Assembly (NCBI GenBank): GCA_039090855.1
Contig: CM076999.1
Coordinates: 114,451,072 to 114,515,071, forward strand
DNA: 64,000 nucleotides
Direction: 5' to 3'
Source: Macrothele yani
Lineage: Eukaryota > Arthropoda > Arachnida > Araneae > Macrothelidae
The notes beneath the pieces were generated by a model. The model was not told where the DNA came from. It ran no database searches and worked only from the letters and a program-made list of their open reading frames with translations. Shown here one piece after another: positions 1 through 9,947 of this stretch (the stretch's first letter is position 1; the number at the start of each line of letters is the position of its first letter). The position numbers and the translations under genes are program-made.

Positions 1-153
1 ACCCATAATGCGTCCGACTCTTACTGATTCCCGTCGCATCACTCCTTATATTGTCGGACCGCTGCATACGTCATGGCGTTTCCGTTTACAGGGCCGCCCA
101 CAGCGCCACATTTGCGTAACGGCAGCTGTCTCTAATTCAATTGCTCTTCAGTG
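1..153 (-). mobile_element. Tc1-like element, terminal fragment cut by the window edge
   Basis: The first 153 bases match positions 46981-47133 closely. That stretch is the start-codon region, 5' untranslated region and terminal inverted repeat of the Tc1-like element at 45923-47133. The fragment ends in the same terminus (gctcttcagtg) and is followed by TA, the expected Tc1 target dinucleotide. The reverse complement of the first bases corresponds to the beginning of the transposase, so the rest of the element lies outside the window. This copy keeps the TA that the full copy has lost. Confidence 0.85.
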
Positions 154-370
154 TATGCAATGAGAATAAAATCAGCATAGGAGGTAGATTACAAACGTAG
201 GTGAATTCAACAGTAAGTACTGCAAACAGGGTGCAGTAAAACACAATATGGAGTAAATACAGTGAAGAGCATATGTGCGTCCAGTAGCACAAAGCTACAG
301 CGACAAAAGTATGGCAGGAACATAGAGCGTTCAAATAAGAGTGCAAAACAGCGAGCGGTATTGTACAACT
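154..370. other. Unassigned AT-rich spacer
   Basis: The stretch is A-rich on the plus strand with no recognisable protein or repeat signature. Open frames on the minus strand are low-complexity and give no family resemblance. Confidence 0.5.
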
Positions 371-380
371 GGTACTGAGG

Positions 381-607
381 TTTTTTTTTTTTTTTTTTGG
401 TTGGAGGTTTAACGACCACCGTGAGCAACTCAATGGGCTATAAGCAGTCGCCCGTCCCTAATTTAGGATCACTGGTTCCAGGGAAGAGAGAGAGCCAGTG
501 CCGTAAGACAAACACAACATCCATGCCTGACCGGGATTCGAACCCGGACCCCTTACGGACGAATGATCAGAGGCCAGCGCCTTAGACCACTGCGCCACCG
601 GGGCGGC
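381..607 (-). mobile_element. tRNA-derived SINE, family 1, full length
   Basis: Read on the minus strand, it starts with a tRNA-like head holding an A box (tggcgcagtgg) and a B box (ggttcgaatcc). A body of about 150 bp follows, then a poly(A) tail that appears as the T run at 381-397. A perfect 10-bp target duplication, ggtactgagg, lies at 371-380 and 608-617. The head resembles a Leu/Ser-type tRNA, but the element is not a working tRNA gene. Closely related copies are at 1337-1554 and 29927-30144. Transcription by RNA polymerase III from the internal promoter and mobilisation by a partner LINE are family knowledge. Confidence 0.95.
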
Positions 608-617
608 GGTACTGAGG

Positions 618-1323
618 ATCAGGAAATATTAAAATATGTACAACATGTGCATGACAGAATAAGCATTAACACAAAAAGGTGCATGAAGGATAAGCTGATG
701 ACAATCGCAAGTAGGGTACAAGGTATCTACCTTTTAGCTGGTGTCACAGACAGCATTACAAACGTGCAATTAATACAGATAAGGTACCAACAGTAATACG
801 TGAAGGAGACATCGCTATGTGCAAATAGACTGAGATGGACGAATATGGCAGCAAACAAGAATACAAATAGAATGCAAAATGTGCAAACTAAAGCAAGCTA
901 TGTACAAAATATAGATGCAAAGGTGTGAAACTGAAGAACAGAAGGTTACGAAAAATATAGTTGCCAGTACTTTTGACATGGAATGACACAAATGCATAAG
1001 AGTCGATGAGAAAAATTTCCAACAAGTATAAAGACAATACACGGTGCAAACAAATAGAACTAGTATAACAACAGATTCTGTAGATATGGGGATAATAAGT
1101 GCAAAGGATGTAAAAATAAATAAAGAATAAGTATGTACAACATATGTACACAAATGGAGTCACAAAATCACAAACGAATGTACAAATGCATCATATAACA
1201 GGTGAGTAGAGCAACGCACGGCTCTACAACAAAAACAATACGACAAGTGGAAACCCAGTAACAGACAAGGGTCTATCCAGTAAGGGTGCAGACAGCTAGA
1301 AAATTGTTAATCAGAAGTGCAGT
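618..1323. other. Unassigned spacer between two SINE copies
   Basis: The sequence is A-rich on the plus strand with recurring short words such as gtgcaaa and tacaaa. I see no family-level protein similarity and no tandem periodicity that holds up. It may be an old, decayed repeat. Confidence 0.4.
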
Positions 1324-1336
1324 GTAGGTAGACTTC

Positions 1337-1554
1337 TTTTTTTTTGATTGGGGGTTTAACGACCACCGTGAGCAACTCAATGGGCTATAAGCAGTCGCCC
1401 GTCCCTAATTTAGGGTCACTGGTTCCAGGGAACGGAGAGAGCCAGTGCCGTAAGACAAACGCAACATCCATGCCTGACCGGGATTCGAACCCGGACCCCT
1501 TACGGGCGAATGATCAGAGGCCAACGCATTAGACCACTGCGCCACCGGGGCGGC
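1337..1554 (-). mobile_element. tRNA-derived SINE, family 1, full length
   Basis: This is a close copy of the element at 381-607 in the same orientation, with the same A box, B box and body and a short poly(A) tail. It is flanked by a perfect 13-bp target duplication, gtaggtagacttc, at 1324-1336 and 1555-1567. It inserted just beyond the 3' end of the LINE open frame that ends at 1566. Confidence 0.95.
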
Positions 1555-1565
1555 GTAGGTAGACT

Positions 1566-3599
1566 TCAAATCTCAAAGAAGAAGTTGTAGATCAGTTGAC
1601 GAATTGGTAAGCCAAAATTGATGTGGTGACCAAACTCGGAGGAAACGGCGTAGCTGATTATCAGCGGAGGCGGACGCATATGCGAGGGCAAACGAGACAA
1701 AAGTTTGTTGCAAAATACACGACACATAACATCCTCCGCCTGGAATAGGGTTGGTGTCACTGGAGCGGATCGGAGCTGTTGATAGTGTGCAAAGATGAAT
1801 ACATAGGCGCTGGTTGCTGGTAATAGAGTAGGTGGCCGAAAAGAGCTGTACAAGGTGCTGTACGCTCCAAACGGTAGGTTGAGGACACACAAACGTCGCA
1901 CCACAGTCAAAGCAAGATGAAGAAGCGGAAGCACCACCGGGCAGTAAAGATATACACGAGGAACATCTGCAGGCATGAAGCAAAAACAACAGGTGGGAGA
2001 AGTGGCGAGTGACATTCGATACAGGATAACAGGCACCGGCAGGCGACGACGTAAAAACAACCAATGGATATTCCGCTCCATCGGTGTGGACAGCGAGGAA
2101 GACACTGTCGACCAGACGCACGGTAAAGCTGCTGATGGGATATCTGGTATCGGTAGTGGCACTAATGATGATGGAACACGGAGAAAGCGATAGAGAGAAG
2201 AGACAGAGAAACAGGAAAGTGGGAGAGTATAGCCCGGAAAAGTGAGAAAGAAGGGAAGGGGCAGGTAGGCGGAAGAAACGAAAGACAGACCGGTGGGAGA
2301 AGCAAGGTCAGGATATAGTGTTATAACAGCGAAACGGATGTTCGAATGGAGTGAAAGAGAAGCAGGTGTGTTAGGAAGCAAAGGAAAAAGTTCAAAGAAA
2401 GGTTTCCACAGGAGATCAGGGGTGAGCAGGTCCCGAACAGTCACGACTCCCGCAGGAAGCCATGAAAGTTCGGTGAAGAGCGGGGTGTTAGGAGGGTGGA
2501 TAACAGAACAATAGAAAAGCGGTTGGGCTAAGAGTTCGACAATAGATGAGGGGGGAACACGGATAAGAGGCAGAGTGTGGAGAAAAGATAGTGCTTCAGC
2601 AAAAATGGGAGAAAGACGAGAGCGAAGAAGAGAAAAGTGATCCATCATCACGAGAGTGAGAAAGGTGAATCTTAGATTGCGACGAGAAACCATGACATCC
2701 ATGGGGAGAGTAATTGGATTTGACGGAGCGATGAAAATACGGAGGAGAGACACTACTCGGTGAGCTCTGTAGTACAGGACAGCATCGATGAGCGAGATCC
2801 CTCCAGTAGAAATTGGGCGACAAAGCTTTGAAACTTGAACCCAGTGATGATGTGTCCAAATGACTTTCGACACAATCCGGGGGATCTCATTGAGGTAGTA
2901 GAGAGAGAACTTGAGAACTGACCAGATTTAGATGCATTTCGAAAGTAGATATGTGCGAGCAATCCTTGCTCGAGTAACATAAGATGAACAGAATTGTGAA
3001 TTTCTCCAGAAGGTGGATGTGCGAGTCAGAATAGGTCGAAGAGAATTCCAGGTGGCATTCCTGGCTGCCAAGGGGACACCAAGATGTACACCCAAGAACT
3101 TCTGTGTAGTAGAATCCCAGGATGCACCCCATGAAGTGTCAGACCGGTTTGTCCACGCACCACACCAGTGACCTGTGCTCTTAGTGGTGTCTAGGCTGGC
3201 GCAGAAGGAAGACGAGTAGAGCTGGCAACATTCGGAAAGGATGTGTGACGTGCCTGCATCGCAGGACGCACACGACATAAAGACAGATAGCAGCGAGAAC
3301 AAACGTCTGCGTAGCTCAGTTGGTAGAGTGACTTGTTCCGGAATAAGAGAAAGCGGGTTCGATCCCCGGCGTGGACCAAAATGACGGAGGAATTTACTTT
3401 GTTATAAATGTCAAACTGAACATCGTCACGTATATACAGAACGTGGCATCGTCTGCATACGCCGAATAAGTGATTCGGAAATGCCTTGTGCTTGCGGTCA
3501 GAGGTGGAAGTACGGCAAGGAACGCACGATGCACCACACGCAGAAACGGCTCGAATGCAATGGCAAACAGCTGTCCTGGCAATTGAAGCGCTAACCACG
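1566..3599 (-). pseudogene. Non-LTR retrotransposon (LINE) ORF2 remnant: RT palm and thumb plus zf-RVT
   Basis: ORF2 of a LINE encodes the reverse transcriptase that copies the element into the genome. Three blocks are visible on the minus strand. A palm segment at about 3410-3590 carries the catalytic motif YADD. A thumb segment at about 2880-3180 has the sequence WNSLRPILTR and then ARIARTYLLSK. A long open frame at 1566-2873 begins with the conserved GGISLIDA stretch and ends in a zf-RVT-like cysteine cluster (CCFC, then YLYCP) whose usual histidine appears replaced. Frames shift between blocks, and a SINE-2 sits inside at 3244-3411. The domain order suggests an L1/Tx1-like or related clade, but the clade is uncertain. 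It is a dead copy. Confidence 0.8.
3244..3411 (+). mobile_element. tRNA-derived SINE, family 2, inserted in the LINE ORF2
   Basis: A tRNA-like head at about 3308-3380 has an A box (tagctcagttgg) and a B box (ggttcgatccc). It is preceded by a leader starting tgtgacgtgcctgc and followed by a short tail ending in ttataa. The same leader, head and tail recur in the tandem array at 12684-13690. The insertion separates the YADD block of the LINE from its thumb block. No convincing target duplication is visible. Confidence 0.75.
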
Positions 3600-3602
3600 A
3601 TT

Positions 3603-3653
3603 AGTCCTTAGCGCTTCAATCGTGACAATGCCACGATTGAATCGCTAAGGACT
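3603..3653. repeat. Short hairpin, 22-bp arms
   Basis: Arms at 3603-3624 and 3632-3653 are complementary except for one base and are separated by 7 bp. The hairpin abuts the upstream limit of the recognisable LINE reverse transcriptase, so it may be a rearrangement scar. No function is evident. Confidence 0.7.
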
Positions 3654-4443
3654 GGCCCTTTCCTCTCAAGCCCTGCATCACAGCAGCCTTCATAAAAATT
3701 GGCACCGACATGCTACTAAGAGTTTGGCAGGAGCTTCATCTTCGACTTGATGTGTTCAGTGTTACGAGTGAAGCGCACATTGAATATTTATAAGTTGAAC
3801 AAAATTTTATGAAATGAGCTTTTCAACAGTACTAGTTGTTATCTGCTTTACTATAAACATGAATACTAAATCATTTAAATCGGGAACATCATTTTGACTT
3901 ACCCTGTACAAAAAAAAGGGGGGACAAGCAAATAATACAGCTTACCTCGTGTCCTTTTTCAGTAAATTGAATCCTATAATGGAAGGTATCCTTGCTTGAA
4001 GGTAGAACATGAAGGGTCGTTTTGAATGAATCTTTCATCCTCGAAATAAGCTGGAAAGCAGGGAGAGATGCAAACTGAGTTATAATTTTACACTAGGACA
4101 AGCCGCCAGCGGTCCACGATAACTCCGGTGCAGTTGGCAAATTTTCAGCGAAGCTATTACAAAACCTAAGCTCATTAAGGCCTCTATAACAACAAATTCC
4201 AAAAAAAAAAAACGAACGTGTAAAATTTATGACTTCCAAAACAACAAAAACTTTTAAAAAAGAAATATCAAACAGCAAATCAAACAGAGGGCATTGCTCT
4301 TTCCTAAAATGTATCATGAACTACTTTTCTTTGCGCCTTCACGTTGGTTGTGATCAGGCGCGCATGTAAACAAAGTGGAAAGACACACTCATATCGGAAG
4401 CAATGTTTTCCGTTTTGTATCGCGAAAGACAGACACACACACG
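3654..4443. other. Unassigned AT-rich spacer
   Basis: I recognise no coding or repeat signature here. Short A runs occur around 3911 and 4201. Confidence 0.4.
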
Positions 4444-4477
4444 TACACTGAAGTGCCGCAAAAACTGGTACACCCGT

Positions 4478-5810
4478 CTAATACTTGGTAGGTCCCCCAC
4501 GGGAGCGCAGGACTGCAGAAATACGACGGGGCATGGACTCCACTAGCTTCTGGAAATATGCTGTAGGCAATGCACACCATACTTCCTGCATAGCGTTCCA
4601 CAATTCGGCTGTATTCCGAAGTCTCGGATTCCTGTGTTCGATAGCGCGTTGCGTGGCATCCTAAATGTGTTCTATCACAAGCTGAAAACAAGGAACAGTA
4701 CACCAATTAAGTAGTAAATAGTAACACTGTACTAGTGGTCCGATTTATTGGCGTAGAAAGTAGACACATTAGCGTTTCCAAGCTTTCGCACATCAACCAG
4801 ATGGCTTTTTCAAGGAAGTTAGACAGAAACTGCCTGATGGCTTTTTCAAGGAAGTTAGCAGTTTCTGTCTAACTTCCTTGAAAAAGCCATCTGGTTGATG
4901 TGCGAAAGCTTGGAAACGCTAATGTGTCTACTTTCTACGCCAATAAATCGGACCACTAGTACAGTGTTACTATTTACTGTGTTCTATCACATTCAGATCT
5001 GGGGACTTGGGTGGGAATGGCAACACCCCAAACTGAGATGAATGCTCCTCTAACCATAATGTGGCGTCCCGACGCTTGTGTGGAGGTGCATTGTCCTGTT
5101 GGAACAGGCCCAACCCATCAGCATGAATGCAGGACATGAACGGGTGTACCTCGTCAGAAAGGATGCGCACATAGAGTTGGCCGGTCACAGACGTTTGTAG
5201 ACGTACCAAGGGTCCCGGTGAAGTCCAGCTAAATACTCCCCATACCATTACGGACCCTTCACCAGCCTGAACAGTTCCCTGTTAACATGCGGGATCCATG
5301 GCTTCATGGGGTTTGCACCACATACGAATCCTTCCATCTGTCCGATACAGGTGGAAACGCGACTCCTCAGAATAGGCTAGTTGATTCCAGTCATCAAGTG
5401 TCCAGTGACGGTGTTGCCGTGATCAAGTGCCCAGTCGCGGTGTTGGCGTCATCAAGTGTCCAGAGCGGTGTTTGCTCCCAAAGCCCATGTCGTGCCAGGT
5501 ACGTTGCACAGCCCGGACGTTGATGCTTGTTCAGGCTACAGCATTGAATTCCGATGATAATTGCGAGAGTGTCGCGTGAAACAATTCTTGACAGCCGACG
5601 ATGGTCACGTTCACCCAATGTCTTTTTGCGGCCACACTGGTATCGTGGGTTGGAGGTTTTGCCGGAATTCTTGTAGTCACGGTACACCCTTGCAATGGTC
5701 TTCCGTGAAAATCCGAACTTCGTTTCTACCTCCGAAATACTATGGCCCATCTCACGAGCGCCAACTATGACACCGCGTTGAAAATCGTTTAAATCGTTAT
5801 TACTTGTCAT
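4478..5810 (-). pseudogene. Tc1-like transposase, decayed
   Basis: The protein would cut and paste its own element with a DDE catalytic triad. The likely start is the ATG at 5810, opening an N-terminal helix-turn-helix with the segment FQRGVIVGAREMGHSISEV. The usual SDESRF block reads SEESRF, so the first catalytic Asp appears to be Glu. The second Asp is in QQDNAPPH and the final Glu is in SPDLNVIEH. I count 36 residues between the last two catalytic residues. The frame is broken several times between about 5280 and 5560 and again by the snapback insert. The tail, ending GGPTKY, is readable down to 4478. It is inactive. Confidence 0.88.
4680..4977. mobile_element. Snapback insertion with 121-bp inverted arms
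   Basis: Two arms of about 121 bp, at 4713-4833 and 4858-4978, are near-perfect reverse complements around a 24-bp spacer. The spacer repeats part of the arm (gatggctttttcaaggaag). The insert, including a 33-bp left leader, lies between 14-bp direct repeats tgtgttctatcaca at 4666-4679 and 4978-4991. It interrupts the C-terminal transposase code. The long target duplication fits a retrotransposition-like or repair-mediated event better than a TA-targeting MITE. Confidence 0.85.
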
Positions 5811-5961
5811 TCTCATGCCGAAAACAGCTCTGACAGCTGGCAAGAATGTCTATCGCTTTATATACGCACTGGCGGACGCAACCGAGTAGGCGCATAGGTG
5901 ACGTTGCTATATGTATTTTGCATTAGCTCGTCTGTACTAGTTTTTCTGGCACTTCAGTGTA

Positions 5962-6394
5962 CATACATAAAATTCCATTTATTATTATAGATTAAGCAAG
6001 TGTTGAGCTAACAGACGGAGTCTTTCCATTTCTTCGTTTTTCAATTCTAACGATTTTTTTTAATTAATGTTAGTGAGCACACTTTCCTGAAACGGTTCAA
6101 GTAGGGCTGTAGCCAGGGAAAGGCCAGGCCGGTCTGAGCCCGACCTGTGTTCCTTTTTGCCCGTCCTAGCGACTCATACAACAGTATATTGCCCGTTCTT
6201 TTTTATATCTTTTGCCCGACCACTTTATATCCTTCGCCCGATCTCAGTCATCAGCCGCCCCTCCCAGCTTGCTTGTCTGGCTAAGGGCCTGGGTTCAAGT
6301 AAAAGGCCATCTAGTTACATTTTGCTCTCGACAACCCTACATATGTCAAGCAGAGAGCGAATTCATAACATCATTGAAAAAATCGATGATTAGT
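5962..6394. other. Unassigned spacer
   Basis: I see no convincing gene. Short open frames around 6157-6418 lack any recognisable motif. Confidence 0.4.
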
Positions 6395-6397
6395 GAC

Positions 6398-6722
6398 ATG
6401 GAGTTGGTATCATGGTGATTGTGTCTTGTCCTATAGGAATAATGACCATTGAAAAACTGACCAATTTTAATAATTTTAATTGAAATTCCTCAATGACACG
6501 GAATTTCGGTAATCGGAAGGCGTCAAAGCCTAACCATGGACGATGCCCAATGGCATGACAGAAATCACGGTGATCGGATGTGTCATGTCGTAGCTATGCC
6601 CGAACAACTAATTGTCCCGTGTCTCGTTTAGACACCGGATTTTCTTCAATTTTTATTAAAATTGGTCAGTTTTTAATAGTCATTATTTTTATACACGACC
6701 AATCACCATGATACCAACCGCA
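6398..6722. repeat. Inverted-repeat (MITE-like) unit
   Basis: The segment starting gttggtatcatggtgattg near 6402 is matched in reverse complement by the segment ending ccatgataccaac near 6720. The inner parts also pair over an aaactgaccaattttaat stretch, giving arms of about 65-70 bp. I see no TA or other clear target duplication. No transposase code is present. Confidence 0.6.
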
Positions 6723-7005
6723 TTTCACTCACCATGGCCTTCCCTTCCTCTGTGGCAAGTGTCACCGCGATCGGTTGAAGACCTTTGGAGATAGGTAACA
6801 AACGACCCCTTCTTAAAACTCGGAAAAACTCCTAAAAATGCTAGTTTTTGGACGCTTATTCCTCAATAGCACGGAATTTCGGGAATCGGAAGGCGTCAAA
6901 ACCTGACCATGGACCATGCCCAATAGCATGCAAAATATCACGGTGATCGGGTGTGTCATCTCGTACCTATGCCCGAACAACTAATTGTCTCGAGTCTCGT
7001 AAAGA
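6484..7005. repeat. Pair of roughly 150-bp direct repeats
   Basis: The segment 6484-6632 recurs with scattered substitutions at 6858-7005. Shared landmarks are cacggaatttcgg, aatcggaaggcgtcaaa and ccgaacaactaattgtc. The first copy overlaps the interior of the inverted-repeat unit at 6398-6722. Nothing in the repeat reads as protein. Confidence 0.75.
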
Positions 7006-7350
7006 GATTTCAAAATCGCTTTATAGACATCTAATAATAAGCACTGTTACAGAGATTTTATACTAGGCTGTAGGATTTCATATAAAATCTCAATATCGCA
7101 ACTCTTATTCCATCTCGTGCTCCCCTTCGTTTGTTTCCACAAAGCGGGAGAGAAATTCCTCAGAGTCAGTTCTCCATTAGACACGTGTGCACGGTTAATT
7201 TGCTAAGACGACAATGTGTCTGAGCTTAGAATATGCACATTGTTTGTTGAAGGGAGATTAACTCTGTCGCGCCTCTTTTGATGCTTTACAGATTTCAATT
7301 TCAATGCTGCCGACTAATGCCGTAGCCCCTCACATTTTACTTTGAGGCTT

Positions 7351-7632
7351 GATCAGATCAGATCATATGTAGAGGATTTTAGGAAGGGAGTGTCTGACCC
7401 GAGATCTTGAACAACCCTTAGAAATAGGAAGCTAGGAGATTTGGGATAGAGTGCCCGATATGAAAGTGACACGGAAGCGAAGTGGAAAAGGGGAGGAAGA
7501 CGCCCTTATTTATTACTGGGGAGCTAGTACCCGGGGTCCGACGGCTTAACGTGCCCATCCGACGCACGGCAGGTATTTAGTGGTTTGAACGTTCGTACAT
7601 GCCTGGGATCGAACCTGAGGTCATCCCTATGG
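7351..7632 (-). mobile_element. tRNA-derived SINE, family 3, solo copy
   Basis: On the minus strand a degenerate tRNA-like head with B box ggttcgatccc is followed by a body shared with the satellite at 31.3-40.7 kb. Shared words include gggcacgttaag, aataaataagggcgtctt and tagcttcctatttctaag. The tail is a short tgatc repeat. This unamplified copy shows what the element looked like before it became a satellite. Target duplication is unclear. Confidence 0.85.
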
Positions 7633-8326
7633 CAAGGCTTTAGATTTACCGAGAGCGGAGTGGTTGTTTCTCACGGAGAACTTTAGGATATGCTTAAGGG
7701 CATTTTTGGAGACAAGGGAGAAAGGCGAGAGGAGAGTGGTCTCTGGTCTTCCGAGAGCAAGCAGTCGCACATAGCAGGACGACGGAATTGCCCCAGGGTA
7801 GGATGGGAAGGTCTTCGGTGGACCGGCAGGATAGGGGATTTCTCGACAGCGCGTGAGATGAAGGAATCCGGACAGAAGAAGAAAAGGAATTTGAGTTTTA
7901 AGCGGGAGAGTTAGGAAACATAGCACAGCTAACGGACAACCTTTTCAGGAAATTAAATGAAGAGAACAATAAAAGTTTCTTAGACATATTTACGGTTCGC
8001 AAGAATTATTTGCATACAATTATTATCATTTGGTTATTACGTGTTAATTACTATCATCTTCAACCACACAAGACTTAGCAACTCAACCACGCAATATTTA
8101 TAAAGTTAATATGAACATGCTAACAACAGGCTACAAAGACAGCAACGAACTTGTTAACAGTACATAGGAAAGTGAACAGAGGAAAAACAAGGAATATACA
8201 CAGAACAAGTCATGAGCACACATTAGGAACATATACAAAGCATGCGGAAAAACATACATCATGAAACTAAGGCTAAAAGTCCGGAGCATATATTGAAACA
8301 GTACAAGAGATATAACAAGGCTGAAA
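7633..8326. other. Unassigned spacer
   Basis: Open frames on both strands at 7627-7926 overlap each other and show no family motif. The 8100-8320 part is A-rich, with recurring acatag- and acaag-like words. I assign nothing. Confidence 0.4.
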
Positions 8327-8328
8327 TA

Positions 8329-9759
8329 CACTGCCGGAAAGTGAAAAAAGAACACCAAGAAGGAGACGTCTGATACCAACGAAATTTATACAGCATAACA
8401 ACGGAATACAGAGGATAACGTGATTAAAACATTATGGCAAAATACAGCTGTATTTGCTGGTAAACTGAAAAATAACGTTTCCATGTAACAGGGTTAGTAC
8501 GAGGTTGAACCGCCATGAACTGCGTCACACTGTGCAATTCTGGCATGGAGTCTGTCGTACAGATGTTGGATGTAAGTTTGGGGTATTGAGTTCCAAGCAT
8601 CCTCAACCTGGATGCGTAAATCGGGGATGATCGTGGCTGGCCGTGGAGACCGGATAATTCGTTGTCACATAAAATCCCACACGTGCTCAATGGGGGACAA
8701 ATCCGGTGAACGTGCAGGCCATGGAAGTTGTCTCACACCCTGAAGTGCATGTTGCTTTGCACGTGCCGTGTGTGGGCGTGCGTTATCTTGCTGGAAAGCA
8801 CCACGATGAACCGACCTTACAAATGGCACAACAACGGGCTGAATGATGTTGTTGATGTAGGAGGCGCTGTTTAGCGTACCCGGTACAAACACTAGTTGTG
8901 TACGGGAGTGATAGCTGATCGCTCCCCACGCCAGCAGACCAGGTGTAGGCCCTGTGTGTCGCTGGCGGATGCAAGAAGGGTGGAGACGCTCCGCTGTGCG
9001 TCTGCGAACACGCATACGGCTATCGCAGGCTCCCAAGCAGAATCTGCTTTCATCGCTGAATACGACAGATCGCCATTGCGTTCTCCAGTGCAGACGTTGG
9101 CGACACCACTGCAGCCGTTCCTGACGGTGGGATGGAGTCAGAAGTACACATGCCAGAGGAACACGTGCACGTAGTCCTGCATCCAGTAGACGGTTGCGGA
9201 TTGTTCGCACAGTCACCTCAGGTGCAACGGCAGCTCGGATTTGCGTCGCAGTGGATGTTCTGCTTGACAACGCCGCTCTTCTTATGCGTCGATCGGTCCG
9301 CTCATCAGTCCGTCTGTGACTCCGGGTTCCACGTCTTCTCGTGTGGGAATGTTCCTCGGACCATCTACGCCACCATCGTACCACCACCGATACTTCCCGT
9401 CCAATTCGCTCCGCAATACGACGATACGACCACCCGGCCTCGCGGAGTCCGACTAGACGACCTCGCTCAAAGTCCGATAACTGCTGAAATCGTACACGTC
9501 TTCCATGTCCAGGCATTGCAGCTTCTTCAGGGCCTTCGCACGTGTCTGTACGCCGACGACTGATTACATTTACTTCGCCGTACTCCTTAAGTACCACCGA
9601 CGATGATTTGCATATTATGCCGTGCTGTGGCGTAAGCGCTCACCGGTTGGTCCCGAAAATAACATCACACCTAGGTAAACTCGAGCCCATTAACATATGT
9701 AAATTTCATGATCGTCCGCCAATTCCTTCTTGGTGTTCTTTTTTCACTTTCCGGCAGTG
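8329..9759 (-). mobile_element. Tc1-like DNA transposon, nearly intact
   Basis: The element is 1,431 bp. Its inverted termini match over at least 34 bp, beginning cactgccggaaagtg at 8329, with the complementary end at 9759, and TA lies on both sides (8327-8328 and 9760-9761). One transposase frame fills most of the interior. Its state suggests that it is among the younger insertions in the window. Confidence 0.95.
8494..9516 (-). pseudogene. Tc1-like transposase, one nonsense codon
   Basis: The frame is continuous for 340 codons from the chosen start at 9516 (MPGHGRRV) except for one TGA at 8665-8667. An upstream in-frame ATG at 9597 would add 27 residues, but Tc1 proteins of about 340 residues support the shorter start. 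Residues 10-55 form the first helix-turn-helix (FERGRLVGLREAGWSYRRIA). Catalytic residues are Asp155 in FSDESRF, Asp244 in QQDNARPH and Glu277 in SPDLSPIEH. I count 32 residues between the last two, versus 34 in classical Tc1. The stop follows WDFM, six residues after Glu277, and the missing tail ends GGSTSY. One point mutation separates this from an open gene, so truncated or read-through product is conceivable. Confidence 0.93.
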
Positions 9760-9947
9760 TACAAGAAACAACAACACATGGGGCACAATTAGTGGAATGT
9801 CAGCAGGTAAGTGCATAACATAAAGAGGAATAGAGTTAATGTACAAACACATATTTCATGGAAAATAACGAGCATTATTGGGAAACTAGCTCCACTAATG
9901 TGGACGTGAAATTTCAAAATATGGCCACATCTAGTGTAACGAAAAAC

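Larger units (their letters stand above)
4446..5959 (-). mobile_element. Tc1-like DNA transposon with internal insertion
   Basis: Inverted termini begin cactgaagtgcc at 4446 and end ggcacttcagtg at 5959, and both are flanked by TA (4444-4445 and 5960-5961). Without the 312 bp of insert plus duplicated target at 4666-4977, the element would be about 1.2 kb, normal for a small Tc1 element. It carries a decayed transposase on the minus strand. Confidence 0.92.

Noticed and set aside
397..585. Open frame in SINE-1 copies (also 1344-1532 and 30235-29909)
   Set aside because: It follows the SINE body and tRNA-like head. The same frame in each copy reflects shared ancestry, not coding.
3308..3380. 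tRNA-like sequences here and at 12.7-13.7, 31.2 and 48.2-48.6 kb as true tRNA genes
   Set aside because: A and B boxes are present, but acceptor and anticodon stems are imperfect and each sequence is embedded in a SINE body or array.
7627..7926. Overlapping open frames on both strands
   Set aside because: Neither shows a recognisable motif. Both are about 75-100 codons, expected by chance in GC-moderate DNA.
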